Assembly: GCA_026120185.1 (NCBI GenBank)
Contig: JANUWF010002285.1
Location: forward strand, 868,001-932,000
From: Voacanga thouarsii
Taxonomy: Eukaryota; Streptophyta; Magnoliopsida; Gentianales; Apocynaceae
Length of the DNA stretch: 64,000 nucleotides
Direction of reading: 5' to 3'
Part shown: one piece after another, positions 10,422 to 22,599 of the stretch
Position numbering within the stretch: the first letter of the stretch is position 1
Layout of the letters: every line of letters starts with the position of its first letter
Program-made: the position numbers and the translations under genes
Notes under the pieces: model-generated
What the model was told of the DNA's origin: nothing
Seen by the model: only the letters and a program-made list of their open reading frames with translations
Databases searched by the model: none

Positions 10422-12219
10422 TGAAGGCATGTAAAATGGAAAACACAGGGCATGCAGCGGAAGCGAAAAACAAAAATTGAAAAAAAACTGAAGAATAGGG
10501 AACACTGAACAGAGCCAGCACCGGCTCCGGCAGCACTAGCCGGTGCCGGTCATACTCTGTACAGATTCCGAGGTTTAAAAAAAAATACCTCTTTTCCTCA
10601 TTCTTAGAATTGGGTGGACCGGAATGTATGCAACCGGGGTAGGTACGCTGGTGGAAATCTCTGGTGCAATTCTTGCAAGTCTCCTACTCCGTCTTTACAT
10701 GTAGGTGAACGCCAAACTCCCAATCTTCCAGTATATGGCCTGCCTAATTCCGTTTGGTGAACAACTCACAGACTAAGGAACTTTTTCTAGAGAAAGAGAG
10801 AGAGAGACGTCCTTTTTTTTCACAGAGAAGAGGTAGTGATAAAACAACGTTATTTCCAATCCTCATATTTAACCTAAATAAAACCCTAAGTTAAACTGGA
10901 CTGGGCCATTGGACTCTTAGTTTAGCCTTTTAGTCTTAATTAATTATTCTAATTAGTATCACATAAATGACCCAATTAATAATTAATTTTTCTAGCACAA
11001 ATAAATTAGTCCAATTAATAAGCCTATATTAGTTTAGTCCCAAATTAATCTTTAATTATTCAAACTGGGCCAAAGCCCTGAATAATTAATTAACCCACCA
11101 AACTAATTTAATTAATTCACTCTCCATGGACCTTTAATTTATTCTAGACCAACAATTAAATTAGGCTACTTAAATAAAATAAATTTTATTTAATTTATGA
11201 TCAATTCCTTAGCCCGTATTTAATTAGGACTCACGGTCTATACCGGGGATCAAAAGACACACCGCCTTGGCTACTAAAATGACCAAAATACTCTTGCCAT
11301 ATAAATAGCCGTATTTTACATTTTAAATATTTCCTAATATCACTATAAGGAAATATTGACCCCAAGGACAATGCTGCGTTAGCAAAGTCTCCAACCTACA
11401 GGTGTAATGACTAAAATACCTCTCTATACATCGTCATATATTTAGAGAGGAAGAAGTGTACTAACACCTGTCTAAATGTCATCTACCATCATTAGGCTTC
11501 TAGTCCAATGATCCACGACTTCCTGGATTGTTTTCGCTTTCCAAGGGAGCTATCCTAAAGCAAACATCCAAATCATGTTTCCCAGGGCCTTGGATATTTA
11601 GATCATTCAGACAACCACAAGGGGTGATATAGTATAGAAACTATCTTGTACAAGTCTGTCTTAACTGACTAGTTACACATACCCAACATGCAAGTATATT
11701 AGCCCTACTATAGAACCTCAATTATAGCATATAAAAGTACATGCTTCCAGCTTCGTTAGACCACCAACTCATACTCAAGTCATAAAATACTAGTCCACGC
11801 TGTAGCGGTAGTAGTCTAGGTTTCTACCATATATTACTTTTAGAAACCACTATTACAGGTCCTGTTTTACATATTCCAAATACGCTTATGTCATGAAGTG
11901 AAAGGACTACTCACTGGCTAAAGGTAAGCCATTCCCCATTTGAAATTCACAACATAATAACTTAAACATGATGAGATTCCCATTCTCATCAATCGGTTAA
12001 GAACAAATGTTTATGTGTTAAGTAATCCGTGATCCATACCTTATTGTGAAAGACCTCAATTCACATGGACCACTTACTTAAACACAATGGGTCTTTTCCA
12101 AACGTTATTGTGCATAGATAAAATGTAAATTCACAAATAATTTTTGAAAATAAATTCGTTTATTAAAACATTCGATTTTTACATCAGAAACTTAGTCTAA
12201 GGGGACATATTTCCTAACT
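10422..12219 (-). repeat. N1 3' LTR (copia A family)
   Basis: Collinear with 14728-16598 apart from scattered substitutions and a much shorter GA run near 10790-10808. Its first bases on the minus strand (AGTTAGGAAATATG) have drifted from TGTTGGGAAATATG. It contains a GC-rich CCGGTGCCGG-type block at 10516-10550. Confidence 0.9.
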
Positions 12220-13054
12220 ATTGATATAGATTCTAGATAGAAAACATTACCTGTGGGATTTTTCTTGGCTTGAAGATCTGGACACTCCTTTTTCCAGTGT
12301 CCCTTTAGTCCATATTTGAAGCACTTGCCCTTAGGTTTGTCTTTTGGCTGGGTCTTGGGTTAGGCCGCTGTGTCCTCCTTCTTCTTCTTGAACTTCCTGG
12401 GCTTGGGCCCAATTCTAGAAGATGAAGCATTAGCAATCATAGCTTTAAATTGTGGCTTCATAACCTTTTATGCCATCTGGAGCTCCTTCATCAACTCAGT
12501 TAAACTCATGTTTAACTTGTTCATGTTGTAATTCAACTTGAACTGAGTAAAGAAACTCGGTAGAGATTCAAGAACCATATCCACTTAGCTCTCGGGGTCA
12601 ATGACATCCCCTAAGATTTCTGCCTCCTCGAAAGTAGCAATCATCTTGAGCATATGTTCTCTGACTGATGCTTCCTCAGTCATCTTAGTGTTTATAATAG
12701 TTCAAAGAGCCTCCTGCCTTGCGGGCCGGCTCTTATTCGCGAATATCGTAGCTAATGATTGAGTTCTGTCATACGTAGTGGTCATATACTCATGTTTGGA
12801 CTGGAGCACATTAGAGATGGAGGCCAACATGTAACAACGAGCCATCTCGTCGGCCTTCTTCCATGCCTTCTTAGCCTCACGCTCTTTGATGGTGGAGCCT
12901 TTCCCGATAACAGGGCAAGTTTTGTAAAGGACATACTTATACTCTTCTGCTGTGAGTATTATGTCCAAGTTCTTCTTCCAGTCCACATAGTTTGGTCCCG
13001 TTAGCTTATTCTCTTGGAGAATAACGACCAATGGACTAACAGACCTCCCACCAT
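12220..13054 (-). pseudogene. gag: copia gag (N1), frameshifted, with zinc knuckle
   Basis: Gag forms the virus-like particle and binds element RNA. The ATG is at 13054. A frameshift follows within about 10 codons, after which 13031-12702 is open for 109 residues with the copia-type motif NKLTGPNYVDWKKNLDI and a helical tail (KKAWKKADEMARCYMLASI). Reading then continues through stops to a CCHC knuckle near 12265-12310 in which the second cysteine is tyrosine (CFKYGLKGHWKKEC). The frame ends where gag runs directly into the 3' LTR, just after the residues ESISI. The homologous gag in X lies at 38882-39715. Not functional as it stands. Confidence 0.88.
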
Positions 13055-14710
13055 TTCTGAAAAATCAAAAAATAAAAGAAAATGATTTAGGTTGTGAAAA
13101 CAAAACAAATATGTGCACTTTATCCTTATTATCAAAACTGATAATAATCAATTTGGCTCTTAGGAAAACTGACATAGCTTCTTGGAAAGATTAACAGTTC
13201 CCTAAGCTAAGTGTGTTAACTATCATAAATTAATTTTCCTTCTAGGTAATGATCTAGAAGATAACTCCATCGAGGGGACGACCGTTTCCTCTCATTTTCT
13301 ATGGACATTCCTCGTACTATGACCTCCAACGAGGGGCTGGCCGATCATAGTACGTGCCCCGAGTTATTAATTACATCCCTTTATTAGATTTAGATTCTTG
13401 TGGTATCCCCATCCTATAAGGGTTCATTCCCAAGATGACGCGAGGGGATCCACGATCTCTAATGAGGATCGTGATAGAAGCCATGGGGCCGTTGGAACCC
13501 CTCTCCCACTTAGTCTTTTAAAACAAGGGTTTTTTTGAAAAATATCCTTTTGAAAATTTCTATTAAGTTTTTCCCTTAACTCAAAAAATAAAATGTCCAA
13601 GTCCATAAAAATCTCTATGTCAAGATTTATATCCTTTGAGAGTTTTTCCCATGGACTAATTTTATTTAAGTTAAAAACTTAATGATTTCAAAAATTTTCC
13701 AAATTAAAACTCTCTTGAAACCTTGGTCTCAAGTTTATTTAACAAAACAATTTTCTTGTGCCAAAAATTGAAACAAAATGGCTTTCTATTTTAACTTACA
13801 AAAATATCTAAATCTAATATATTTTCTATGTTAAGGATTAAATCCTTTGAGAATATATCTAAGGATTAATTTTTGTTCAAGTTAAAATAACCATTTAATT
13901 TGTAGAAAAATGTTTTCCTTGTCAAAAACATCCTAAAGACTTTGGTATTTGAGAAACCGTGTACACAGGTACTTAAAAAAAATATAGCATGCTAGAAAAT
14001 AGTAGACGTTTTCATACTTTTCTATTTTTTAAACCTAAGTGCCTAGATAATATAATTAAACACATTAATTAATTAATTAATGGTCTTGTTTAATCCTAAA
14101 ATCCCTTACTAATATTTTCATGCAAAAATATTCCTTGAATATTAACTATTGCAAAATATTAACTTCGCCTGATATGGACCCCAAAACTAAAAGAAATTGC
14201 AAGAAAAATTACAAGGAAAAATTAAAAAATTTTTCTTTGGTCCACTGCACTCGGTGCACTGGATCAGGCACCTATCTATACTGTGGTCCATTGCACCCGC
14301 CACACAGAATCAGGACCCATGAGAAACCAGCACGCTGACTGGCCTCTAGACCTGAGCCGGCGCCGGTTCCAACACCCTAAGCCGGCTTCAGTTGCAGTCT
14401 GACCTGGTGATCTTCCTGCAGTTTTCTGCGAATTTCCTCTGTTTTCTTCTCAACTTTTGGTACTATTGGCTCTTCGATTTCAATCCAAAAACAATGAAAT
14501 CAACCAAAACCAACAATCGCCTATACCTGTTAATATTGGGCTTATACGATTTGCTAAGAAAAACAGTAAATTACAAATCTCCTATACCTCCACCCGCGAG
14601 ATTTAACAGAGAATCTATCCATACCAAAACAGCGAAGGATCACAGTTTGATCACACATTTGTATCCAGTTTTATTCATCTAGATACATGCTCCCTATATT
14701 TTCACAAAAC
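13055..14710 (-). other. N1 leader between primer site and gag
   Basis: An AT-rich, non-coding leader of about 1.65 kb. The part near 14000-14130 matches the X leader at 37795-37900, which confirms family membership. A GC-rich CCGGCGCCGG palindrome lies at 14357-14366. The bases just before the gag ATG end in a pyrimidine-rich TTTTTCAG-like run in both N1 and X, so a splice acceptor before gag is possible (inference). Frames at 14120-14338 and 14392-14682 are not supported. Confidence 0.6.
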
Positions 14711-14724
14711 CTGACTTTGATACC
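14711..14724 (-). other. N1 primer-binding site (initiator tRNA-Met type)
   Basis: The minus strand reads TGGTATCAAAGTCAGG, three bases after the LTR end. It resembles the common copia site TGGTATCAGAGC. Confidence 0.8.
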
Positions 14725-14727
14725 AAT

Positions 14728-15102
14728 TGAAGGCACGAAAAACAGAAAACACAGGACACGCAGCGGAAGCGAAAAACAAAAACTGAAAAAAAAAACTGAA
14801 GAACAGGGAACTCCGAACAGAGCTGGCACCGGCACCGGCTTTGGCAACCTTAGCCGGCGTTGGTCATGCTCTGTACGGATTCTGAAGTTTAAAAAAAAAA
14901 TACCTCTTTTCCTCGTTCTTAGAATTAGGTGGACCAGAATGTGTGTAATCGGGGTAGGTACGCTGGTGGAAACCTTTGGTGCAATTCCTGCAAGTCTCCT
15001 ACTCCGTCTTTGCATGTAGGTGAATGCCAAACTCTCGATCTTCCAGTATATGGCCTGCCTAATTCCGTTTGGTGAACAATTCACAGACTAAGGAACTTTT
15101 TT

Positions 15103-15187
<85 letters not shown>

Positions 15188-16598
15188 GTCCTCCTTTTTT
15201 TACAGAGAAGAGGCAGTGATAAAACAATGTTATTTCTAATCCTCCTGTTTAACGTAAATAAAACCCTAGGTTAAACTGGATTGGGCCATTGGACTCTTAG
15301 TTTAGCCTTTTGGGCTTAATTAATTATTCTAATTAGTACCACATAAATGACCCAATTAATAATTAATTTTTTCAGCCCAAATAAACTAGTTCAATTAATA
15401 AGCCTATATTAGTTTAGTCCCAGGTTAATCTTTAATTATTCAAACTGGACCAAAACCTTGAATAATCAATTAACCCACCAAACCAATTTAATTAATTCTC
15501 TCTCCATGGACCTTTAATTTATTCTAGGCCAACAATTAAATCAGGCTACTTAAATAAAATAAATTCTATTTAATTTAAATCAATTCCTTAGCTCGTATTT
15601 AATTAGAACTCACGGTCTATACTGGGGATCAAAAGACACACCGCCTTGGCTACTAAAATGACCAAAATACTCTTACCATATAAATAGCTGTATTTTGCAT
15701 TTTAAATATTTCCTAATATCACTATAAGGAAGTATTGACCCCAAGGACAATGCTGCGTTAGCAAAGTCTCCGACCTACAGGTGTAATGACTAAAATACCT
15801 CTCTATACATCGCCATACATTTAGAGAGGAAGAAATGTACTAACACCTGTCTAAATGTTATCTACCATCATTAGGCTTCTAGTCCAATGATCCACGACTT
15901 CCTGGATTGTTTCCGCTTTCCAAGGTAGCTACCCTAAAGCAAACATCCAAATCATGTTTCACAGGGCCCTGGATATTTAGATTATTCAGACAACCACAAG
16001 GGGTGATATAGTATAGAAACTATCTTGTACAAATCTGTCTTAACTGACTAGTCACACATACCCAACATGCAAGTATATTGGCCCTACGATGGAACCTCAA
16101 CTATAGCATATAAAAGTACATGCTTCCAGCTTCGTTAGACCACCAACTCATACTCAAGTTGTAGAATACTAGTCTACGCTGTAGCGGTAGTAGTCTAGAT
16201 TTCTACCATATAGTACTTTCAGAAATCACTACTACAGGTCCTGTTCTACGTATTCCAAATACGATTATGTCATGAAGTGAGAGGACTACTCACTGGCTAA
16301 AGGTAAGCCATTCCCCATTTGGAATTCACAACATAATAATCTAAACATGATGAGATTCCCATTTTCATCAATTGGTTAAGAACAAATGTTTATGTGTTAA
16401 GTAACCCATGATCCATACCTTACTGTGAAAGACCTCCATTCACATGAACCACTTACTTAAACAAAATGGTTCTTTTCCAAACGTTATTGTGCACAGATAA
16501 AATATAAATTCACAAATAATTTTTGAAAATAAAGTCTTTTATTAAAACATTCGATTGTTACATCAGAAACTTAGTCTAAGAGGGCATATTTCCCAACA
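14728..16598 (-). repeat. N1 5' LTR (copia A family)
   Basis: 1,871 bases. It starts TGTTGGGAAATATGCCC at 16598 on the minus strand and ends TGCCTTCA at 14728. It includes the long GA repeat at 15105-15186 and a GC-rich block at 14820-14875. The frames at 14671-15084 and 14687-15019 are opposite readings through this GC-rich LTR block and are not genes. Confidence 0.92.
15105..15186. repeat. (GA)41 microsatellite
   Basis: An uninterrupted dinucleotide run of about 82 bases inside the N1 5' LTR. The equivalent place in the 3' LTR has only a short imperfect run, so it expanded after insertion or was shortened in the other LTR. Confidence 0.95.
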
Positions 16599-16603
16599 AT
16601 TGT

Positions 16604-16621
16604 TCCCCGGCAACGGCGCCA
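16604..16621 (-). other. G1 primer-binding site, tRNA-Asp type
   Basis: The minus strand reads TGGCGCCGTTGCCGGGGA. This is complementary over 18 bases to the 3' end of plant tRNA-Asp(GTC), CCCCGGCAACGGCGCCA. This type of primer site is known from Athila-like gypsy elements. It lies about 170 bases from the LTR instead of the usual few because of the adjoining duplication. Confidence 0.85.
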
Positions 16622-16626
16622 AAAAT

Positions 16627-16790
16627 TTGATGTTAAATCAAGTTTTTTCAAAACACCTTCATGATGAAACAGAAAAGTATCCTATTCTTTGGCAACAACG
16701 CCAAAAACTTGATGTTAAATCAAGTTTTTTCAAAACACCTTCATGATGAAACAGAAAAGTATCCTATTCTTTGGCAACAACGCCAAAAAC
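16627..16790 (-). repeat. 82-bp tandem duplication carrying degenerate primer sites
   Basis: Two identical or nearly identical 82-base units begin at 16627 and 16709. Each contains GGCAACAACGCCAAAAACTT, a mutated form of the primer-binding site, followed by TTGATG, the LTR-edge sequence. Counting the intact site at 16604, there are three LTR-edge plus primer-site junctions in a row. Confidence 0.9.
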
Positions 16791-16791
16791 T

Positions 16792-18668
16792 TGATGCATA
16801 TTAATTTGGATATAAAAATCATATAAAAATAAGCACATTCCCAATTAAGTTTAAGTTAAAACATTAATCCCGAATTACACATATGAGCAAGCGTACTTAT
16901 CATTAAGCATAGCATAGGGTTTAAAATGAGTGTCGATCCTCCAGGAACAAGTATGCATTAATCACTTTTCTTTTATTGTTTAACCGACTCAATAAAGTGA
17001 AAAAGAAATAAAAAAGAAAATAAAAGAAAAGAAAAGAAAACAAAAGAATATATATATGTCAAGGATGGAGAATTATGTAACTCAAACTATTATTTTTACA
17101 AACATGACCTTAAAGTATTCAATCATTATCATAACTAATTATTCTCTTGGCATCATGAAGGATTAAGATAGATTCGCTTCTTTTCCAATCCATGAAATCA
17201 CTACCTTCTAGATAAATTAGTGTCACATATCCTGTCTCAACTAATTCATCCAAAAGATACATTAAACACAATCCTTGATTAAATTTCCATATCCTGGCAA
17301 ATTTAAACATGAAATTAACCAATGATTCCATTCTTGGCAGACGTCAATCAACCTTTAATTGCCCAGTTCTTAGCAATTAACCCATTTTCCAAGCAAGTTA
17401 AGAGACAACAAATATGAAATTAATGAATTGAGATCACCATCAACCCCTTTGTCCAAGTAAGTTAATGGAAAGAAACAACCAACTAATCTCGTAATAAGCA
17501 CAAGTAATTAAATACCAAGAATAACAATTAATTAATCAATGGATCAAAGTAACTCTTAAAATCACGAATACCTAAAATAATGTCAAATTACAATAAAATA
17601 ATTAATACATCATTGTTTGAGAAAAAGAAAACAAAAGTAAAAGAAAGCACTCATAGACAAACCTCCTTCTTCTTCCTTTGAAGATCTATTGTACAATCCT
17701 CCTTGAACTATTTATCTCAAGAAAATATTGTTGATGCACTCTAAAATGTATCTAAGTCTCTACATTGTGCACCTCCTTGATCTATTTACATTAGCCTTTA
17801 TTTATAGGCTCACAAAGTTCTTAAAAGAATCCTAAATAAAGAAGAAGTAATTACCTAAAAATCTAAAACAAAAAAGGAGTAATAAAAGTCTAAAATTAAA
17901 ACCTAAATAAAACTTAAAAAGTCCACCGACTTTAACTTTGAGAATTGGAAAATTGCAAATCAATTTTGGACTTTGCTTTTGTCTTCTTGTCGTTTTATGT
18001 TGAAGGCTCTAATTGATGTAAAATTTGGAATTGTCTGAAATTGGCTTCTCTTACCACCGAGACTGATTTCTTTCTTTTTCTTCGCTGTCGGCTCAATTGA
18101 GCCATGAACTACCCAATTTGCTGCCGAATTTCTGTTCCTTTTCCTGTTATTGCTCCGGCTTAATTGAGCCACAACTCAAACCACCGCCTGCTTCCTTTTC
18201 CTTTTGCTTTTATCTTTTGCAGCCCCTTTTGTTGACTTTGCTTTGCATCTGGGCCCCACCGAAATTCTTTCTTCTCTTTGTTGTTGCATTGGCTTGGTTG
18301 AGCCATGACTGAAGACCGAATTTCCTTTTCTATTTTGCTTAGCCATGAGCCACCGAAATTCCTTTAGCCGTTTTTCTCCTTTTTTCCTTTCCAATTTCAA
18401 TTGCAGCTGAATTGCTCTATTCCTTCAATTTCTCTGCGCTTTTCTCTGTTCTTTCCAGTGGAAGACCGGCACCGTCTCTCATTCCTGGGCTGGTGCTGGA
18501 AAATTACGCAATTTGTCCAAATTTTTCCTATTTTTGCATAAAATTACAAAAAATAATTTTTATAAGAGAAATATCAAATAGGATGGAATATGACTAGTTA
18601 TTGTATAAAAAGTATCTTAATTTAGCCTTCAATAACTAAAAAAAATATGATTAATTTAGGTCCTATCA
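16792..18668 (-). repeat. G1 5' LTR
   Basis: 1,877 bases. It starts TGATAGGACC at 18668 on the minus strand and ends AATATGCATCA at 16792. It pairs with the left LTR and is followed by the TSD GTTAT. The frames at 17119-17331, 17960-18172 and 18176-18400 repeat those of the other LTR and have no recognised domain. Confidence 0.92.
17797..17808 (-). promoter_or_regulatory. TATA-like site in G1 5' LTR
   Basis: CCTATAAATAAAGG on the minus strand, identical to the site at 6804-6815. It is the likely promoter core for element transcription. Confidence 0.5.
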
Positions 18669-18673
18669 GTTAT

Positions 18674-20574
18674 CATCAAAGTCTCCTTTTATAATGGTGT
18701 AACATATTACTATTCAAAATCATGCTATGCAGGAAAGTCACTAAAGTTTTTGCAAATATAATCCCTACAACCCTAAACATCACACAAAATCCATTTAAGT
18801 CAATTTTTTCAACATTTATAGTTATTCATTTGAACACATTCATTTTCCCATTTCAATCACAAAATTCTGTTCTTAATACAAAATAGGGGTTGAAATCATC
18901 TATTAAATTAGTCAAGGAAACCATTTTATTTCTTTACAAAAACTTTAAATGTTACACCTTGATATGTGAGGTGAATTACCATATAGTTATCTCCCCAAGA
19001 TTCCCACAAAAAGGACTTAAACAATTTTTACATAATGCCTCGGGTGAACAGTAATCTATTTTGTGCAGTTAACTTAAATTTGTGACTCACAAATTACAAC
19101 ATATGTTTCGTTGATTATTTTTCTGAAATTTTTATAAAATCTTGAATTTTCTACAATCCAAAAATGATGAGAAAAATTAGTCAGGAAAGGGGGTTTTCGG
19201 GGGTTTAAAGATGGCCAGTTGTACAAGAGTTCTTGTACAAATTGCACTGTTTTGATATAAAGAATTTTCTTCACTTAATTCATGCAAAATTTAAATCACA
19301 ATAATCTTAGAACCTTATACAATTCTTAGGGACTCAAGATTAATCAAGCCATCAACAAAAACTCAACCCACAATCAAGACCCAATTAAGCTCCAACACAA
19401 AACCCGTATTTCTCTATTTTTATCATTATCAAACAAACTTCTCAAGCACATCAAATCCCTTCATCCACCACATATATAACCACCCACACATAGCATAACA
19501 CAACCACAACATAACTACATCATTTTTCTGAGGAAAAACACACACAACATTTGCATTTTGACAGATTAAACCAAGTTGTACATCATACTCAAATTTTTAG
19601 CCAGCATAAGGAAAAGGAAAAGAAAATGTACTCTTCAGCACAAGAAACCATTTTAACTTGATTACTCATATCCTTAGACGCGATACAACATCATACATCC
19701 AAAATACAACATAAATAAGGCATAACATCTCATATTTACACAACTAGACATCACATTAGCCATATATTTGATCCTAAAGGAAGGAGGGAGAAAATGAATG
19801 GTTTACCTTCAACCTTGAGGCTTGTTTCAAACCTTTCTACAGCAAAAAGATAGCTCTCTTGCACACAAGAAGTGAAGGTTTCTTGAAGAATATAAGGGAG
19901 AAATGACTTTAGGAGTGAGAGTGTGTCTTTCTGTTAAGAAAATAAGAAAAAGGAAATGGTATTCCTCTTTTTCTTCAAAGTTGTTGGCTAGCTTGAAGAG
20001 AGGAAGAATGGCGGCTGTTTTCATGGAGAAAGGAAGGATGAAATGTGAGAAATAATGGAGGGAGGTGGCCGATCCCAAAAAATCTGTTTATATAGCAGGG
20101 TAATTTTTGATCAAAGGGTTGAGAAATTTGGCTAAAAATCCAAGGGTTGGGATTTAATTGTGTTAGTAATGGGTTAAGATCGCCCATGGGTTGTGGGTAT
20201 AGTCTTGGATTAATGGATCAATTAGTCAAAATTGGAGTTATCTCAGTTTTGACCAAGAATTATACATCATCAAACAATAATAATCTTCGAAACAAATTTA
20301 AATTTGTTCAAAAGAGCACTTTTCAAAAAGGAAAATTCATTGATATAAGATTATTTGAGATGTAAAACAATAGCTAATTTTGAATACATTACCTTTTACA
20401 TATAATACAAATATATAATATAACAATTAATTGTGCATAAATCACTTACTACAAATCATGTAAATAATTAGCTTGATGCACTTATTTCTCTAAGAAAATT
20501 TAAACAATGAATATGTGAAATAATAACAAGTAATTCATTTAATTTATAATGCATGAATAATACAAGGTGTTACA
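18674..20574 (-). mobile_element. S-C: second part (LTR start, with TATA box)
   Basis: This is the continuation of the S-C LTR after the G1 insertion. On the minus strand the LTR begins TGTAACACCTTG at 20574. A strong TATA-like CTATATAAAC lies at 20087-20096, followed on the minus strand by a leader rich in short exons-like C/T sequence (20080-19800). The small minus frames at 19827-20078 and 19975-20187 fall in this leader and have no known domain. Confidence 0.6.
20087..20096 (-). promoter_or_regulatory. TATA box of S-C LTR
   Basis: The minus strand reads CTGCTATATAAACAG, a good plant TATA consensus, inside the LTR and facing its leader. Confidence 0.55.
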
Positions 20575-21325
20575 ACGGGAGATGGGAAGCCCATGCTACC
20601 TCAAGTAAAACAATTGCCAGCCCTCGTATGAAAGGAGTACGAGAATGGAAGAGCCTATGTTGCCGCAAACCAAATAACTGGAGACATACATTTGGTAGAG
20701 TGTGACGATATTTCTACCATGCTAGCTGATTATTGCTATGTGCTGTGTTGTATTTTGCACAGTGTAGCATATCAGCCGAAAAGGATCTTCTCAGACTATG
20801 CATGTAGGTCGGCCTTCTTTTGACATGAGTGCCTATTTTCTTTCATCAACCATGGGGTGTTAGTATGAATTGTGTTTTGAATATAAACAAACGAGATTTG
20901 TGAGAGTGAAAGGCATGGCTTACAAAACCTTGATTTTCTTAAGAGTTGTTTTCAGAAGAAAATTACTAGCACGTACGGGACTTACTGAGTATTTCCATTC
21001 ACACGTTTCTCTCTATTCGATGCTTTAGGTTTTTGAGATCTCTATAGCGATTAGAGTGGCATAGTGGAGGCATAGTGGATGTAGATACAATCGATGGAAT
21101 GTTAGGGTGTGGTTTGAAGATCATATAATGATGTAGTGTGAGTTTATTTTGGACCTAATTGAGCTGTATGTTATGTAATGTAAGCATGATCTTCTATGAA
21201 TGTAATTTGAGCAAATTTTGATTTTGAATTTTAACTTGTTATAAAGATCCCTTATTTGAGAGATTAGACAGGGCGACACCCAACATTATAGGGCTCATCA
21301 TGAATGAAAAATTAAGGGTGTTACA
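20575..21325 (+). mobile_element. S-B: 3' end of a plus-strand S-type LTR
   Basis: The piece ends AAGGGTGTTACA at 21325 and carries the family hallmarks in order: a GTACGGGACTTACTGAG motif and hairpin at 20986-21001, then AGACAGGGCGACA and a GGGCTCAT block. It begins at the S-C boundary and appears to continue the sequence left of 3809. Confidence 0.6.
20986..21001 (+). other. Conserved hairpin in S-B LTR
   Basis: TGAGT at 20986-20990 pairs with ATTCA at 20997-21001 (one G-T pair). It sits directly after the GGGACTTAC motif, at the same distance from the LTR end as in the sister copies. Confidence 0.5.
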
Positions 21326-21529
21326 TTGCTTGTCTCTATCCCTTCACGCTTCTATTGTACTTTCGCTTGATCGTTAAGTTGTACAATAGAACCTAAAACA
21401 TAGGAACAGAAAGAAACGTGTGAATGTAAAGGTGATCACAATGTGGATTCAAAATGAAATGGAGAGCGGCAGCTTCTATAATGAAATAAGGGGAATAGAC
21501 AACTTGATCATTAGGATTGAAAATACATA

Positions 21530-21735
21530 AGAGTGATGTTTGACATTTATATGAAACAATGATTTGCGGCATGGAATGAATTGAAAAGTGGCGCTACTGT
21601 CATTCGGTTTACAAAACAAGAAGAAGCTTTCCTATGTGTTCTCAATGTCAACACCATTAAACAATTGTGAGAAAAGATTAACAAAAAGGAAAGATCACAT
21701 GCACTTCAGCAGCATTTCACACATTTATGTACATT
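21530..21735 (+). pseudogene. Coding-like tract, unidentified, two stops
   Basis: One plus frame reads like ordinary protein, with stretches such as WNELKSGATVIRFTKQEEAF and then ERSHALQQHFTHLCTFKQGE, broken by two in-frame TGA codons. TGA from CGA is the usual product of methylated-C decay in plant repeats. I do not recognise the family. It may be a captured gene fragment, a transposon remnant or chance. Confidence 0.25.
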
Positions 21736-22599
21736 TAAGCAAGGTGAATGATGAATAAACATTTAGTTTTCAAAAGGGAAGTTTGGCAGCTTATAGATCG
21801 TGCGTGAATTAAAATGGAGAAGCAGGCATCCAAAACCTTCGTTGATTGGTGGGACTCACGAAATTTATTTGTACAAGCAGCCTATTGAAAAACCATTTGC
21901 ACAAAATAGGATGAAGACAAGGGACTCATCTTACTCTTCACGTACCATATTCCCCCACCCGTTTACCCATAATAAGAAGATTTCCATTACTTGGTCGCAA
22001 AAAAATCACAGGTATATCATAAATTCAAATGACAGGAGTTTGTTAACATACAGTCCTTCCACTTAAAGGATCTGTTAGTCACCTACCTAATAGGTTTGAC
22101 TCCACCACTCTCCAGTAAATTTACATCTTGTAAACATGCACATCTTTCATGACTTAGTTGTCTATTGCTACCGTTTTCTCCCTATGCGATATATACATAT
22201 TACATACCTATAATAGATGACCATAGAATATTTACCCTATTAGTTAATCCCCTTAGCAATTCCTTTTATCAAATTTTCTACACCAATCATCATGTCTAGT
22301 GACCATAAAATAGTTTTTCACCGTTTTATCTTAAGTAAGAAGCATTGATAAGCTAAAGGCCTTACATTATTATATTCGAATTCCAAATTGACCACTGTTC
22401 AATGCATGTTTATTCTATTTTTCGACCATCACTCCCTTCGAATGAAAAGAAATTGCCCAAGTCCTTTGCATGGCTGCTCAATTAGTGTCTAGCTGGTCAT
22501 CTCCAAGTATAATATATTTAAACAATGAATTGTGATGATAGTCATCTCAACATGCTTCCACTGACTAGCACTTCCACTTCTTTGCGTTTCTCCTTTGTT

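Larger units (their letters stand above)
10422..16598 (-). mobile_element. N1: copia element with gag only, pol deleted
   Basis: The element is bounded by a perfect TSD, ATTGT at 10417-10421 and 16599-16603. It has two LTRs (10422-12219 and 14728-16598) that begin TGTTGGGAA-like on the minus strand and end CCTTCA. Between them are an initiator-tRNA-type primer site, a 1.6-kb leader and a decayed gag. Protease, integrase, reverse transcriptase, RNase H and the polypurine tract are missing. It landed next to the G1 primer-binding site. LTR ends and gag place it with X and Y. Confidence 0.92.
5806..18668 (-). mobile_element. G1: complete non-autonomous gypsy-like retrotransposon, split by copia N1
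   Basis: The element is bounded by a perfect 5-bp TSD, GTTAT at 5801-5805 and 18669-18673. It has two collinear LTRs (5806-7676 and 16792-18668, 1,871 and 1,877 bases). Orientation is minus, because the primer-binding site lies beside the right LTR and the polypurine tract beside the left. Without N1 the internal region is only about 2.9 kb and shows no gag-pol domains, so the element must have relied on proteins from elsewhere. The tRNA-Asp primer site and GTGTGGGGGA polypurine tract fit the Athila/TAT branch of Ty3/gypsy (inference from known families). Confidence 0.9.

Noticed and set aside
14671..15084. 137-residue minus and 110-residue plus frames over the same LTR
   Set aside because: Opposite-strand frames in a GC-richer part of the N1 LTR. 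Length is an effect of base composition, and the other LTR does not preserve the frames.
18950..18960. TGTTACACCTT considered as another S-type terminus
   Set aside because: The flanks do not give a TSD with any GGTGTTACA end nearby, and the surrounding text reads as continuous S-C LTR.
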